This document shows positions 1 to 8,426 of a DNA stretch of 42,795 nucleotides, one piece after another. The stretch is taken from assembly GCA_040217815.1 (NCBI GenBank), contig JBEHWI010000025.1:1-42795 (forward strand), read 5' to 3'. Below the pieces are notes generated by a model, which saw only the letters and a list, made by a program, of their open reading frames with translations, made no database searches and was not told the origin of the DNA. Position 1 is the first letter of the stretch; each line of letters starts with the position of its first letter. This DNA is from UBA5314 sp040217815. GTDB taxonomy: Bacteria > Bacillota > Syntrophomonadia > Syntrophomonadales > Syntrophomonadaceae. A program made the translations under genes and the position numbers.

Positions 1-32
1 TTGAAAGTTGTTTCCTACCCGTTAGCTCAATG

Positions 33-201
33 TATCTAAGGCAAAAACCCCTTCAGTTAAAATTATTGCAACTGGGGGACGTTGGTGTGACTGGGGGACT
101 TTCTTTCTTTACCGCGGTGTGTTACATAAAGAACGTCCCCCTGTCACACCTCCGTCCCCATGTTGCAATATTTTTAACTGAAGGGGTTTTTGCCTTCGAT
201 A
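33..201. repeat. Long imperfect inverted-repeat (hairpin) element over the pilO 3' end
   Basis: The left arm (about 33-112) and right arm (about 124-201) are near-perfect reverse complements. The outer about 38 bp match with only two mismatches (motif GGCAAAAACCCCTTCAG on the left). The arms continue inward through GTGTGAC and GGGGGAC blocks to a loop near 113-123. The transcript would fold into a hairpin of about 170 nt. The outer right arm encodes the last residues and stop codon of pilO. It shares the CCTCCGTCCC motif with the palindrome at 15329-15393, so both may belong to one small palindromic repeat family. No transposase is present. Confidence 0.8.
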
Positions 202-959
202 CTTGGAGCTACCGGGTCGTCAACACCTTTCATATTGTCGGCGGTAACCTGGTCAAAGAAACTCTGGAATTTTAACTTTAGAAGTATGCTGTTCCCGTCG
301 TAAGCAGCTGATCCAACCAGTGCCTGCTCCGGAACTGGCGTAGAAGGTGTTGTTGGCGAGCCGCTGGTTCCCTGAGCCATTGTTCCGGAAGCGGGGACCA
401 CCGTAGCTGTGTCTTGCGGTTTTCGCTTGGACGATGTCATATCCAAACCGGTCAGCACAAAGGCGCGGGGCGCATTCTCAACCTTAAGCATAAAGGTAAG
501 TATGTCATAATAGGTTCCGGTTGCTTCAACCTCCAACTGAGATGATTTTACAGCCGCCGCGTTGGCAGTTTTCTTATCCTGAGCGCCCTCGGTTGAAACA
601 GGCGTATTGGCTGTGGACTTTTCGTCATATTTGTAATCGATCTTTTTCAATTCCACCCGGCTCTCTTTGGCCGCGTCGGCCAGGTATACAATCATTTCCG
701 GCACGTAGGGATCTTCCGGCACCTTGGTCAAAAGGGCCTGGTAGTCGGTTTTGAGCTTTTGCGCCACCTGAGCCGGTTTTTTCTGGTTTGCCTTAAGTTT
801 TTCCAACTCGCGCAAGTTGGCCGAAATCTTTTCGTTCTCTGAGCTTACAGCGGCGGCACTTTTGGCCACCGGCATGTAGATATAGTTGTAGTATATAAAA
901 ATGGATGCTGCGATCAGCAGGATGGTGAGCAAAACCATTTCTCTCTTTGAAAGCTTCAT
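174..959 (-). CDS. pilO: Type IV pilus inner-membrane alignment protein PilO
   Basis: This is a PilO-like bitopic membrane protein that pairs with PilN to link the pilus motor to the cytoplasmic PilM ring. After a short basic N-terminus there is one transmembrane helix (about residues 6-25, rich in L, I and Y), a coiled-coil region (about 35-90), and a C-terminal ferredoxin-like part broken by a Ser/Thr/Pro/Gly-rich insert (about 195-215). I chose the ATG at 959 because it overlaps the pilN stop as ATGA and has GGGGAG just upstream; an in-frame ATG at 977 is also open. It is the last gene of pilM-pilN-pilO. The final residues (EGKNPFS) and the TAA are encoded by the arm of the hairpin element at 33-201, so the native C-terminus may have been replaced. 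Confidence 0.85.
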   Translation of the reverse strand: MKLSKREMVLLTILLIAASIFIYYNYIYMPVAKSAAAVSSENEKISANLRELEKLKANQKKPAQVAQKLKTDYQALLTKVPEDPYVPEMIVYLADAAKESRVELKKIDYKYDEKSTANTPVSTEGAQDKKTANAAAVKSSQLEVEATGTYYDILTFMLKVENAPRAFVLTGLDMTSSKRKPQDTATVVPASGTMAQGTSGSPTTPSTPVPEQALVGSAAYDGNSILLKLKFQSFFDQVTADNMKGVDDPVAPSIEGKNPFS

Positions 960-1507
960 TTTCTCCCCGCTTTCCATTCCATACTGATAGAGAACTCAAT
1001 TTCCTGACTTTTTTCATCGAGCTTGGAAGAAGCCAGGGCCACGTTTTTAAATACCGGACTCTTGCGCAGGCCGGCCAGTAGTTCGGCAACCCCGGCGTAT
1101 TCATCGGTGTATCCTTTAAGGGTGATCTTTTTTTCTTCAAACGTTATGCTTGTCATCAGCATACGGGCGGGCATGGCGTTTTCGATCTCGCCCAGGACGT
1201 CCACATAGGAATCTTTTTTGGCCTCTACCTGTTTTACCGAGGTTTCCTTTTTAGTCAGATCAGAGGGGAGCAGTTTTTGGTCAACCGGAACAGTGCCCTC
1301 TTTTTGCAGGGCTTGAGCCTTACTCTGCAGTTGGGCGTTTAGTTTCTGGGCAGAACCGTAGTCGAGCAGGGCGTGATAATAAAAGCCGGCCAGGCCTGCG
1401 AAAAAAGCCAGATAAATCAGGATGCAGGCCACCATGGCTCTTCTGGTCTTCTCCCGGGAGGTGTCTCTTTCGATAAGGTTGATATAGACAGTATTGCCGG
1501 TCTTCAC
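956..1507 (-). CDS. pilN: Type IV pilus assembly protein PilN
   Basis: PilN is a bitopic membrane protein whose short cytoplasmic N-terminus docks into PilM and whose extracytoplasmic part dimerises with PilO. The N-terminal motif INLIERD (about residues 9-15) corresponds to the conserved INLLP-type PilM-binding segment. One transmembrane helix follows (about 25-44), then a coiled coil (about 50-100) and a small alpha/beta domain. The 183-residue length is normal for the family. The start is GTG, overlapping the pilM TAG by one base, and the stop overlaps the pilO start, so the three genes are probably translationally coupled. Confidence 0.9.
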   Translation of the reverse strand: MKTGNTVYINLIERDTSREKTRRAMVACILIYLAFFAGLAGFYYHALLDYGSAQKLNAQLQSKAQALQKEGTVPVDQKLLPSDLTKKETSVKQVEAKKDSYVDVLGEIENAMPARMLMTSITFEEKKITLKGYTDEYAGVAELLAGLRKSPVFKNVALASSKLDEKSQEIEFSISMEWKAGRK

Positions 1508-2514
1508 TAGACAACCTCCCTGGCAGCCAGACCCAGCGAAATAAGATAGTCATAGGTCAGGTCCTGTCGCTCGTTTTCCGGCATCCGGGATGAAAACAGC
1601 AAACGGCCTGATATATCTCCCGGTATCACTTTATGGTCCAATGCTTCGCTCAATGTCTTGTCGAGTCCTCTGATCCGAGCGCCGGTTCCACACAATATAA
1701 GAGGGGTTTTCAATTCGTCGTTAAACTGAACACGGAAGTATTCCAGAGAACGGGAAGCCTGGGTGATCATATCGCGCACCAGGTACTGGTGACTGCTTTC
1801 CATATCAACCTGAAACAAAACCTGATGGGGGTCCTGTTCGGGATCCAGGGCCTGACTAATGGCAGAAGTACCGGAGGAAAAATACCGCTGGAAAATAAGC
1901 GCTCCGTTTTTCATCACGCAGATGAAAGAGCGAGTGGTGCCCATGTATAAATAAGCCTGCGGCCCCTCCTCGTCTGCCCCCACCATTACCCGATGCAGGG
2001 CAATGGGGTCCAACTCAACCGCCACCAGGTCCAATCCTGCTACTTCGCAGGTGAGCCGCAAATCCTCCACCTGCTGGCGGCGGACCGCCACAAAAAACAG
2101 TTCGGTTTGTTTGCCGTCCTCATCTTCAAAATGACGCACCGGATATACGTCTATGGCCGCCTCTTCCACCGGAATGGGCAAAAAAGTAGTGGCCTCAAAT
2201 AGAGCCGCTTCTTTCAATTCGTTTATTTTCATGCGCGGCAGGACCAGGTTTCGGATAAATACCTGCGGGCCGCCAAGCGAGGATATGACCTGTTTACCTT
2301 TCAGGTTCATGCGCTCCACCAGGTATCCCAAAGCCTGTCCCAATTTAACCGGATCATTTATTAGTCCGGCATCAGCGGTGCCAGCAGGGACGGGTATATT
2401 GCCGGAGCCTATTACCTGCAGCTTCCCCTTCTTTTGCTTAACCCGGGTTAATGTCGCCTGTGTAACGTCTACGGCCAGGCCAATACCAGGCGCCGCTTTA
2501 CGTCTATCGAACAC
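1507..2514 (-). CDS. pilM: Type IV pilus assembly ATPase-fold protein PilM
   Basis: PilM has an actin/FtsA-like fold, binds ATP and forms the cytoplasmic ring of the pilus machine through the PilN N-terminus. Visible features are the phosphate-1 type start (GLAVDVTQATLTRV, about residues 12-25), the central segment EAALFEATTFLPIPVEEA (about 82-99), which is typical of PilM, and a late glycine-rich ILCGTGARIRGL motif (about 270). The length (335 residues) is close to the usual about 350. The GTG start has AGGGGG seven bases upstream. It heads pilM-pilN-pilO; the 182 bp upstream are AT-rich and may hold the promoter, but I see no convincing -35/-10 pair. Confidence 0.92.
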   Translation of the reverse strand: MFDRRKAAPGIGLAVDVTQATLTRVKQKKGKLQVIGSGNIPVPAGTADAGLINDPVKLGQALGYLVERMNLKGKQVISSLGGPQVFIRNLVLPRMKINELKEAALFEATTFLPIPVEEAAIDVYPVRHFEDEDGKQTELFFVAVRRQQVEDLRLTCEVAGLDLVAVELDPIALHRVMVGADEEGPQAYLYMGTTRSFICVMKNGALIFQRYFSSGTSAISQALDPEQDPHQVLFQVDMESSHQYLVRDMITQASRSLEYFRVQFNDELKTPLILCGTGARIRGLDKTLSEALDHKVIPGDISGRLLFSSRMPENERQDLTYDYLISLGLAAREVV

Positions 2515-2696
2515 TTCCGTCCCCCTAATCTGCCGGTAATATAATCACCATGGATTCGGAATCGTGCCAATCTGGGTAATTATATTAAATATTGTGATAA
2601 TAAGCTGTAGTCACATAAGGTTAATAATCGATATGATGGCTTTAAATTAGAGCGAAAGCCTGACATAAGCCAGTAATTATAGTTATAAACTATTCA

Positions 2697-3221
2697 TTAA
2701 TATACCACTTGAAAGCTTACAACTTCACCTGAATTCTCGAAATTCCGGCCTTTAAATACCTTTTTGCCATAATGATCAATTTCGTAGCGATTGATGTAAT
2801 TAAACTCACATTTTATTACAGTTCGATATTGACTTCGCATACCCTTCCCCTGACAGATAAATTTATAAACACAGGAATTCTCTTCCTCATCTTCCAGGGT
2901 TGCCCCTGGTTCCTCAAGTTCATAAGAAGCGGAGCCGTTCGGTCCCAAAGGCACCCTGCCACTTGCCGCAACCACAGTTTGGGGCAACTCCTCTTCCAGG
3001 CAGTGAGCTACCAGACAGGTATAGATAGCTTCCTGGGTCCATGCTACTCCTGCCTCGGCGGCTTGTTCCGCCTGTTTGAGATCGGCATCATACTGACTCT
3101 GCTTTCTTTCCAGGAAAGCGATATTGAGAGTTGCCGAGCAAACCACAGCCATAATGACGAACAAAATCATTACAAAAACCAGAATATAACCTTCCTGAGG
3201 ATTTTTTCCCAAACCCGCCAT
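2697..3221 (-). CDS. PilX-like minor pilin / pilus-associated protein
   Basis: A short leader precedes a hydrophobic helix (GYILVFVMILFVIMAVV), followed by Glu/Gln/Ala-rich helix residues (QAEQAAEAG) and a C-terminal globular part with three or four cysteines. This matches the PilX type of pilus-tip minor pilin, in which the prepilin site is degenerate: the Gly is present but there is no Glu at +5. The frame is open up to 3314, overlapping the previous gene by 68 bp. I prefer ATG 3221 because it leaves a short leader like those of its neighbours, although its AGGGGG lies too close; TTG 3212 is another option. It follows the PilV- and PilW-like genes, the usual minor-pilin order. Confidence 0.65.
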   Translation of the reverse strand: MAGLGKNPQEGYILVFVMILFVIMAVVCSATLNIAFLERKQSQYDADLKQAEQAAEAGVAWTQEAIYTCLVAHCLEEELPQTVVAASGRVPLGPNGSASYELEEPGATLEDEEENSCVYKFICQGKGMRSQYRTVIKCEFNYINRYEIDHYGKKVFKGRNFENSGEVVSFQVVY

Positions 3222-3246
3222 ACCCCCTGATGCCGCCTGGCTATAT

Positions 3247-3684
3247 TTAATGCCTGCGGGTGCAGATGCTGCTGATAAAAAGCTCTGTTTGCCGCTGTTT
3301 GAACTCGACATCAACTTGAATGGTATCGCCGCTTAACCTACTGAACTTGATCATACTTGTATTTTCGGTAATCGGAATACTGCTTCCGCCTCTGCTCCTT
3401 ACTACCTGCCCGCGGTTGATGTAATAACGAATATTATTACCTCCCCCATCTTTCAAGCATAAGACCTTTCCCTCGTTTACTACTTCAAGAGAACTGCTCT
3501 CCTTGATATCCTGGGAAATCTGCTGTAACAACACCCGGGCATAGAACTGTTGATCAGTCTCCTGGTAAAGCCGGCCAAATCCATTTAGCATCATGTTAAA
3601 CACGGAAAAGGCCGCCAATAGGACGAACATGGCCAGGGGGAGGGCGCTTAGCAGTTCAATAAGTACCGCTCCCCTATTGTCCAA
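3247..3684 (-). CDS. PilW/GspJ-like minor prepilin
   Basis: A class III prepilin signal is visible as NRG followed by AVLIELLSALPLA, with Glu at +5 and a hydrophobic helix of about 20 residues. The remaining about 115 residues are a soluble head ending CTRRH. An upstream start at 3792 would give a 41-residue leader. The TTG at 3684 has AAAGGA four bases upstream, overlaps the previous gene by only 11 bp and gives a normal short leader (MDNRG), so I chose it. It would be processed by the prepilin peptidase at 8427-9170 and probably helps prime the pilus. Confidence 0.75.
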   Translation of the reverse strand: MDNRGAVLIELLSALPLAMFVLLAAFSVFNMMLNGFGRLYQETDQQFYARVLLQQISQDIKESSSLEVVNEGKVLCLKDGGGNNIRYYINRGQVVRSRGGSSIPITENTSMIKFSRLSGDTIQVDVEFKQRQTELFISSICTRRH

Positions 3685-4123
3685 AGCTTCCTTTAAGCGC
3701 AGCTTCCCTAATTTGGGTATACATCTCGGTCCTGTTTTTTGCATCGCGCCGTTTCCATTCCACCCTGACACCCGCCTGGTAAAGACCTTCATCCGCTCGC
3801 TGCAATTTGATAAAAATATCCTGGTCTTTCATTATTATCAACGGGAAATTTCCCCCGGCTTCTTTCAGGTTAACCCATTCATTTCCATCCAATAGCTCCC
3901 AATCCATGGGCAGGCTGCCACTGCGCAAGTCCTCCAACAGAGAATAGGAAACAGCACCAGCCCTTGTTAAAGCACGGGAGTCAGCCACCCATTCGCTTGA
4001 CTGTAAATGCACACTCAAAAGCCCGATGAATGATGAGACGAGAATGGACATGGCAAGCAGCACCTCCACAAGGGCCTGCCCGCATATTCGAGGTTTTTTG
4101 AAGACTTGTCTTACCCAGTTCAT
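3674..4123 (-). CDS. PilV/GspI-like minor prepilin
   Basis: A prepilin with a 15-residue basic leader, the cleavage site CG before QALVEVLLAMSILVSSF, Glu at +5 and a hydrophobic helix, then a head of about 100 residues. The layout and position, first in a PilV-PilW-PilX-like trio, fit a GspI/PilV-type tip minor pilin. It starts with ATG at 4123. A strong GGAGG lies about 40 bases upstream, too far to serve this start, and nothing better is visible close by. Its promoter must lie in the AT-rich 172-bp divergent gap towards 4296. Confidence 0.75.
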   Translation of the reverse strand: MNWVRQVFKKPRICGQALVEVLLAMSILVSSFIGLLSVHLQSSEWVADSRALTRAGAVSYSLLEDLRSGSLPMDWELLDGNEWVNLKEAGGNFPLIIMKDQDIFIKLQRADEGLYQAGVRVEWKRRDAKNRTEMYTQIREAALKGSFGQ

Positions 4124-4295
4124 TATAATTTAAGTAATTTCTATTCGCTTTGGCGTTTTCCTCCTTTTTCTATAATTGTTATTTATTTATTTTTCTTCAT
4201 TTTTAGACCATATTTTTAAAGTTATATGAATTGACCGCCGATAATACCCATAGACTTTTTCGAATTCAAGCTCGGTTGTTCCTGAGCTGGCGAGG

Positions 4296-5819
4296 ATGTT
4301 AACAGCCATGGCGGAGCAAAAGCAACTGCTGAAGAATGAGCGGGGTATGACCCTGATGGAAGTACTCGTGTCTCTGATCATACTGGGGCTGGTTATCAGC
4401 GTCTTAGTGCCCCTGTCCGTTATGATCGCCAAGAATATGCGAGACAATAGGGCAAGACTCAGTGCCTCCCAAATCGCAGCAGCCGTTATTGAAAAGGAGA
4501 TCGCGGCCACAACTCCCGAAAACTATTCGGGACGGGCGACCGGTTATACTGTAACCCAGGAAATCATGAACGGCATAACCTTCACTGTGGAAACCGATAT
4601 AGAGTGGAAAGATGATCCAGCCGACGATGATGCATCCGGAAATGACCTCATGCCTTTTGATTACAAAACCATTCAAGTCACGGTATCCGCCCCGGGCGCG
4701 TTTTCCGGAACGGTCACCAAATTTGCAGACTATCGCACCTATATCACCCGGGAAGGCGGTGAAGATCCCTTTGCCGGCATTGAAGTTACGGTTGAGCGCG
4801 GCTGGGACAAGAGTCCGGTAAAAGGCGCGGTTGTTACCCTTACCCCCGTAGCCGGAGGCGCAAGCTATACGGTTACCACGGATGACAAAGGCATTGCTCT
4901 TCAGCCGCTTGAATTTACCGAGGAAACGGAAGATTATAAAGTTGCAGTTGAGGAGACCCCATCGCTTATCATGTTGCCCGATCCCGACAATAAGAACACT
5001 GTTACTGCCACCCAGTGGTTTACTCAAAAGATCACCATTGATATGGAAGAACCTTTTAGCCTTACAATGAACTTTACAGGGCAGCATTCCGGGGGTCAAG
5101 TGGTATTGGATTGCCCATCTCGAACAAAGATAGAAGGCTATGATTACACCCGACAAATCGCCACAGGACAATCCAGCGTCACCTTTTCCGGTCTTTGGCC
5201 TGTGGGCAGCGACGGAACCAATGGCTGGCCCGGAAAATACACGGCTAAGCTAAATCTAAAGGTATATGAACAAGACTTTTCCAAGGACAATGGCGGCTAT
5301 ACGCTCTGGCAGGAACAATCACAATCCGCAGACGACATTATCCAGAATATATGGATGCACAATGGGGGCAGCTGGTATGCTTCTAAGAACAATTATCCTG
5401 GTGCCTCATATTATCCCGAGGGGCAAAACCGGCTGGTTTCACCCCTACCCCTGATTGATTTTTCAGGTTATTATCCTCAATCAGGCTTTACCCTTACAGG
5501 CAGTCTGACCTGGCAGCAGAGCATCTCCAATGATCTAAACAACTTGCCCGGTCTGGTTTATAAAAGCCGGGACCAAGCAGCCCCTGACAGCAGCAGCGGC
5601 ACCTGGCTATGTATATTGAATTCTAGTGCGGACGGGTCTAGCCAGCAAAAGACAGACTTGGAAACGGCCGACATGACCAATAACTTACGCCTCCTTTTCG
5701 ACGCCAGTCCCGCAATGGCTTATTATCAGATTGATTGGGTAACCCTGGAATGTGTTTATACCAAAGCTATTGAGTGCAGTGAACCTGGTGAAACGCTGAA
5801 TTTCAATGTTACTCCGTAA
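4296..5819 (+). CDS. Very large pseudopilin with Cna-B-like domain (candidate pilus-tip adhesin)
   Basis: The N-terminus is a classic class III prepilin signal: NERG then MTLMEVLVSLIILGLV, with Glu at +5. The body is about 480 residues, three times an ordinary minor pilin. Residues about 160-230 (ERGWDKSPVKGAVVTLTP through DDKGIALQPL) look like a Cna-B/carboxypeptidase-regulatory beta-sandwich, and the rest is aromatic, Gly/Ser/Asn-rich and beta-like with a few cysteines. Such a fusion would place a folded adhesive or stalk domain at the pilus tip; this is inference. The start is ATG 4296 or ATG 4308 (GAGG is adjacent to the first and 12 bases from the second). It heads a rightward cassette with the next two genes, opposite to the rest of the pilus locus. 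Confidence 0.7.
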   Translation: MLTAMAEQKQLLKNERGMTLMEVLVSLIILGLVISVLVPLSVMIAKNMRDNRARLSASQIAAAVIEKEIAATTPENYSGRATGYTVTQEIMNGITFTVETDIEWKDDPADDDASGNDLMPFDYKTIQVTVSAPGAFSGTVTKFADYRTYITREGGEDPFAGIEVTVERGWDKSPVKGAVVTLTPVAGGASYTVTTDDKGIALQPLEFTEETEDYKVAVEETPSLIMLPDPDNKNTVTATQWFTQKITIDMEEPFSLTMNFTGQHSGGQVVLDCPSRTKIEGYDYTRQIATGQSSVTFSGLWPVGSDGTNGWPGKYTAKLNLKVYEQDFSKDNGGYTLWQEQSQSADDIIQNIWMHNGGSWYASKNNYPGASYYPEGQNRLVSPLPLIDFSGYYPQSGFTLTGSLTWQQSISNDLNNLPGLVYKSRDQAAPDSSSGTWLCILNSSADGSSQQKTDLETADMTNNLRLLFDASPAMAYYQIDWVTLECVYTKAIECSEPGETLNFNVTP

Positions 5820-5840
5820 TGGAGCTGGATTGGAGACTAA

Positions 5841-6509
5841 ATGGATTATTTGCCTCACAACAACAGTCGATATAACCGGTTGAATGATCAGGACGGACTA
5901 ACCCTGGTGGAATTGATGGTCGCCCTGGCTATTACTGTTTTTGTGGGGTTGGCGATTTTGGAATTATTGTCAGGTATAATGGGCGACTGGACCAGAACAG
6001 AAGCAAATTCCAACGTTACTGCCGATGTCAATATTTTTCTGAGTCAATTGGGTCAGGACATCCGTCTGGCGCAGAATCCCAACCAGAAAACCAAAGCAGT
6101 TTTGGTAGTAAATGATGTGGATGATGAAGATGGTGAAATAAAGAGCAACCAAATTGACGTCTATCGCTATGATGAAAACAAAAAAGTTTATCAGCGGATT
6201 TCATATCTGGTTGAAGAGGCAAGCCGGGATGGTCAAACGATATACCGGCTAAAGCGCGGTGTGGTTGAAACAAACGGCCCGGGCAATGACGAAAACCCGC
6301 AATACGGAACAATATCCGGTTGGAAGATCCTGCTTGAAGGGCTCGACAATCCGGTCATATTTTATGATCGCTCCATTGACGCCAGTAATGATCACCGCTT
6401 GATTGAGGTGATTGCCTCGTTAAGTGACAAGAAAAGCATCCACCCCGCGTATACCAATTTAACAATCCAAACCAGCTTTATGTCGCGCAGCCAGCAGCTA
6501 GGCACCTGA
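5841..6509 (+). CDS. PilW/GspJ-like minor prepilin (rightward cassette)
   Basis: The leader of about 19 residues ends in DQDG, followed by LTLVELMVALAITVFVGLAI with Glu at +5: a standard type IV prepilin N-terminus. The head (about 180 residues) includes LGQDIRLAQNPN, a helix typical of PilW/GspJ pilins, and many Asp/Asn residues. The ATG has TGGAG five bases upstream and lies 21 bp after the large pseudopilin, so the two are co-transcribed. It differs in sequence from the PilW-like protein at 3247-3684, so this locus carries two minor-pilin sets. Confidence 0.8.
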   Translation: MDYLPHNNSRYNRLNDQDGLTLVELMVALAITVFVGLAILELLSGIMGDWTRTEANSNVTADVNIFLSQLGQDIRLAQNPNQKTKAVLVVNDVDDEDGEIKSNQIDVYRYDENKKVYQRISYLVEEASRDGQTIYRLKRGVVETNGPGNDENPQYGTISGWKILLEGLDNPVIFYDRSIDASNDHRLIEVIASLSDKKSIHPAYTNLTIQTSFMSRSQQLGT

Positions 6510-6558
6510 TGTTGAAAAGTGATGCCCGGCCGGTGACTGATGACAGCGGAGGTTTATC

Positions 6559-8349
6559 ATGTTCTATAGACAGAATGAAAAAGGCAATACCCTGGTCCTG
6601 GTTTTGATCGTTATGGCGGTTGGAACCCTGCTGGTCATGGGGGCTCTTCGACTGTCTGACAATCAAAACCTGCAGGTCTTCGGATTCCTCAACCGGGAGG
6701 ATGCCCTGAAACATGCGGAGCTGGGTTATAATAAATACCTGTGGGAGTTGAACCAGGATTCTTCTTTTTACCTGGACAGCAATCGCTTTGTTAAAACTGT
6801 GGATAACGATCAAAAACTGATATACCAGCCCATCGACCAGCCCGATAACGACAACTATCTAGTTGAATTCGAAATTCCCAAGGAGTTGGTAGACTCCGAA
6901 TACGTAGCGGTGTCCAACCGGGTGATCATTCGGAGCACTGGCTGGACCACCAAAGAACCGGATAAAAAGCGCACCCTGCTGGTCAACCTGATAAAGCGTT
7001 CATTCGCTCAGTTCAGCATGATTACCGACAGCGACCTTACTTCGGAAGGGCAAAGAATCGTTTGGGCCTCTGGGGAAAAGTGTTATGGGCCTTTGCACAC
7101 CAACGGAACCCTGTATATAGATGGGAGCCCCACCTTCTATGGCCCGGTTACCTACGGAGTAGCCATTAGTCCGAGCTCAAAGGCCAGCAGCACATCGATC
7201 TTCCGAGGTGGGCAGGCCAAAACCACTACTGTAAACTGGCCCAACAGCAACAATGTGTTGATGAAGGAAGCACGAATCGGCGGACTCGGTCATTACTACC
7301 AAGGCCGAACCTGTATAATGCTATATGATGACGGGTACGATGTGCGCAGCTGGGTTTCCACCGAACCCAACGATGATGGCAACATAGATACCTGGGAATA
7401 CAACGGCCATGTTTACCAATTCGAAAAGACCACCAATAGCGACCTTTACCTGGACAAAGGCAAGTTTTATTTTCCCAGCAAAGCAGCCTGTAATAGCATC
7501 CCAACCTTTACTTCCTTTAGTGAGATCAGAGCCGCCTACGATAGCATTCCCTATCCGTCCAATGGAGTTATCTACGTAGACGGCGGCACAAACAACAAAT
7601 ATACATACTGTACCAGCAAATGCGCTCCCACTCTGGGCAATGTCTTCCTCTCCGGACAGATGGAGGGTCAGTTGACCATTGCCTGCAGCAACGACATATT
7701 TATCACCTCCTACGACCCGACCGACTGGAGAAATCCCTGGAAGAATGGCGACCGAAACGCTTTTTCTTCTTTTACCAAAACCGGGGGCGTACATTACCGG
7801 AGCAGTTCAACTGATTTTAGACAAGTATATTCCAATGGCGATTGGGATCACACCGAGGTAAGCGGCAGTAATGGCGACGACATGCTGGGTCTGGTGGCTG
7901 ACAACAACATATTCATCCTGCATTATTCCTGGCCGGCTCAGATTACTCAAACCCAGCGTATCACCGAAAAGTCAGGACGCTACAATACACTGACTTATGG
8001 CTCCTATGGCGGATGGACCGATGGATACGAGGGCTACAGCTCCGGTCCCGATTCAGCAGCATACAACATTTTGATTCATGGCGCATTGTTCACCACCAAG
8101 GGCAGTTACGGCTACGAAGAACCTCGTACTGGACCTGGCAAAGGCGTAATCACTCTGTTCGGTTCAGTGGCTCAACGCAACCGGGGAGTGGTCGGAGTGG
8201 TCAATGGCTCGGGCTATGATAAAAACTACACCCATGATCCGCGCATGCTCTATACCTCCCCCCCTCACTATATTGAACCCGCCAACACCGGCTGGCAGGT
8301 GGGAGAATGGAAGGAAATAAGTACCCAGGTTACTAAGGCTTCATCCTAA
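6559..8349 (+). CDS. Large PilX-like pilus-associated protein (DUF4900-like)
   Basis: The N-terminus is short and pilin-like (NEKGNTLVLVLIVMAVGTLL) but lacks the +5 Glu, as in PilX-type proteins. The 596-residue body is rich in Tyr, Gly, Ser and Asn. Its C-terminal third has alternating beta motifs (LVADNNIFIL, NILIHGALFTTKGSYG, GVITLFGSVAQRNRG) of the kind I associate with DUF4900/PilX-like proteins of Firmicutes and Deinococcus; the family call is from memory. GGAGG lies six bases before the ATG. It is the last gene of the rightward cassette, followed by a terminator. Its size suggests a tip-exposed cargo rather than a shaft subunit. Confidence 0.65.
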   Translation: MFYRQNEKGNTLVLVLIVMAVGTLLVMGALRLSDNQNLQVFGFLNREDALKHAELGYNKYLWELNQDSSFYLDSNRFVKTVDNDQKLIYQPIDQPDNDNYLVEFEIPKELVDSEYVAVSNRVIIRSTGWTTKEPDKKRTLLVNLIKRSFAQFSMITDSDLTSEGQRIVWASGEKCYGPLHTNGTLYIDGSPTFYGPVTYGVAISPSSKASSTSIFRGGQAKTTTVNWPNSNNVLMKEARIGGLGHYYQGRTCIMLYDDGYDVRSWVSTEPNDDGNIDTWEYNGHVYQFEKTTNSDLYLDKGKFYFPSKAACNSIPTFTSFSEIRAAYDSIPYPSNGVIYVDGGTNNKYTYCTSKCAPTLGNVFLSGQMEGQLTIACSNDIFITSYDPTDWRNPWKNGDRNAFSSFTKTGGVHYRSSSTDFRQVYSNGDWDHTEVSGSNGDDMLGLVADNNIFILHYSWPAQITQTQRITEKSGRYNTLTYGSYGGWTDGYEGYSSGPDSAAYNILIHGALFTTKGSYGYEEPRTGPGKGVITLFGSVAQRNRGVVGVVNGSGYDKNYTHDPRMLYTSPPHYIEPANTGWQVGEWKEISTQVTKASS

Positions 8350-8370
8350 AAAATATAAATATTGAGATAC

Positions 8371-8404
8371 AAAGGGAGAACCATCAACCGGTTCTCCCTT
8401 TTTG
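8371..8404 (+). terminator. Rho-independent terminator of the minor-pilin cassette
   Basis: A 12-bp stem (AAAGGGAGAACC pairing with GGTTCTCCCTTT) around a 7-nt loop is followed by a T-run. It sits 22 bp after the stop of the 596-residue protein and just before the convergent 3' end of pilD. Confidence 0.85.
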
Positions 8405-8426
8405 TTGTCTTTTTCTTTTGGTTCTT

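Noticed and set aside
2530..2580. TTGGCACG sequence upstream of pilM resembling a sigma-54 -24 element
   Set aside because: The matching -12 TTGC element is absent at the required spacing.
4150..4175. Strong AAGGAGG upstream of the PilV-like gene on the minus strand
   Set aside because: No start codon lies at a usable distance; it is about 40 bases from the ATG, so I did not call a leader peptide.
4404..5171. 255-codon leftward open frame opposite the large pseudopilin
   Set aside because: The forward frame has a clear prepilin signal and Cna-B-like domain; the reverse product has no motif and no ribosome site.
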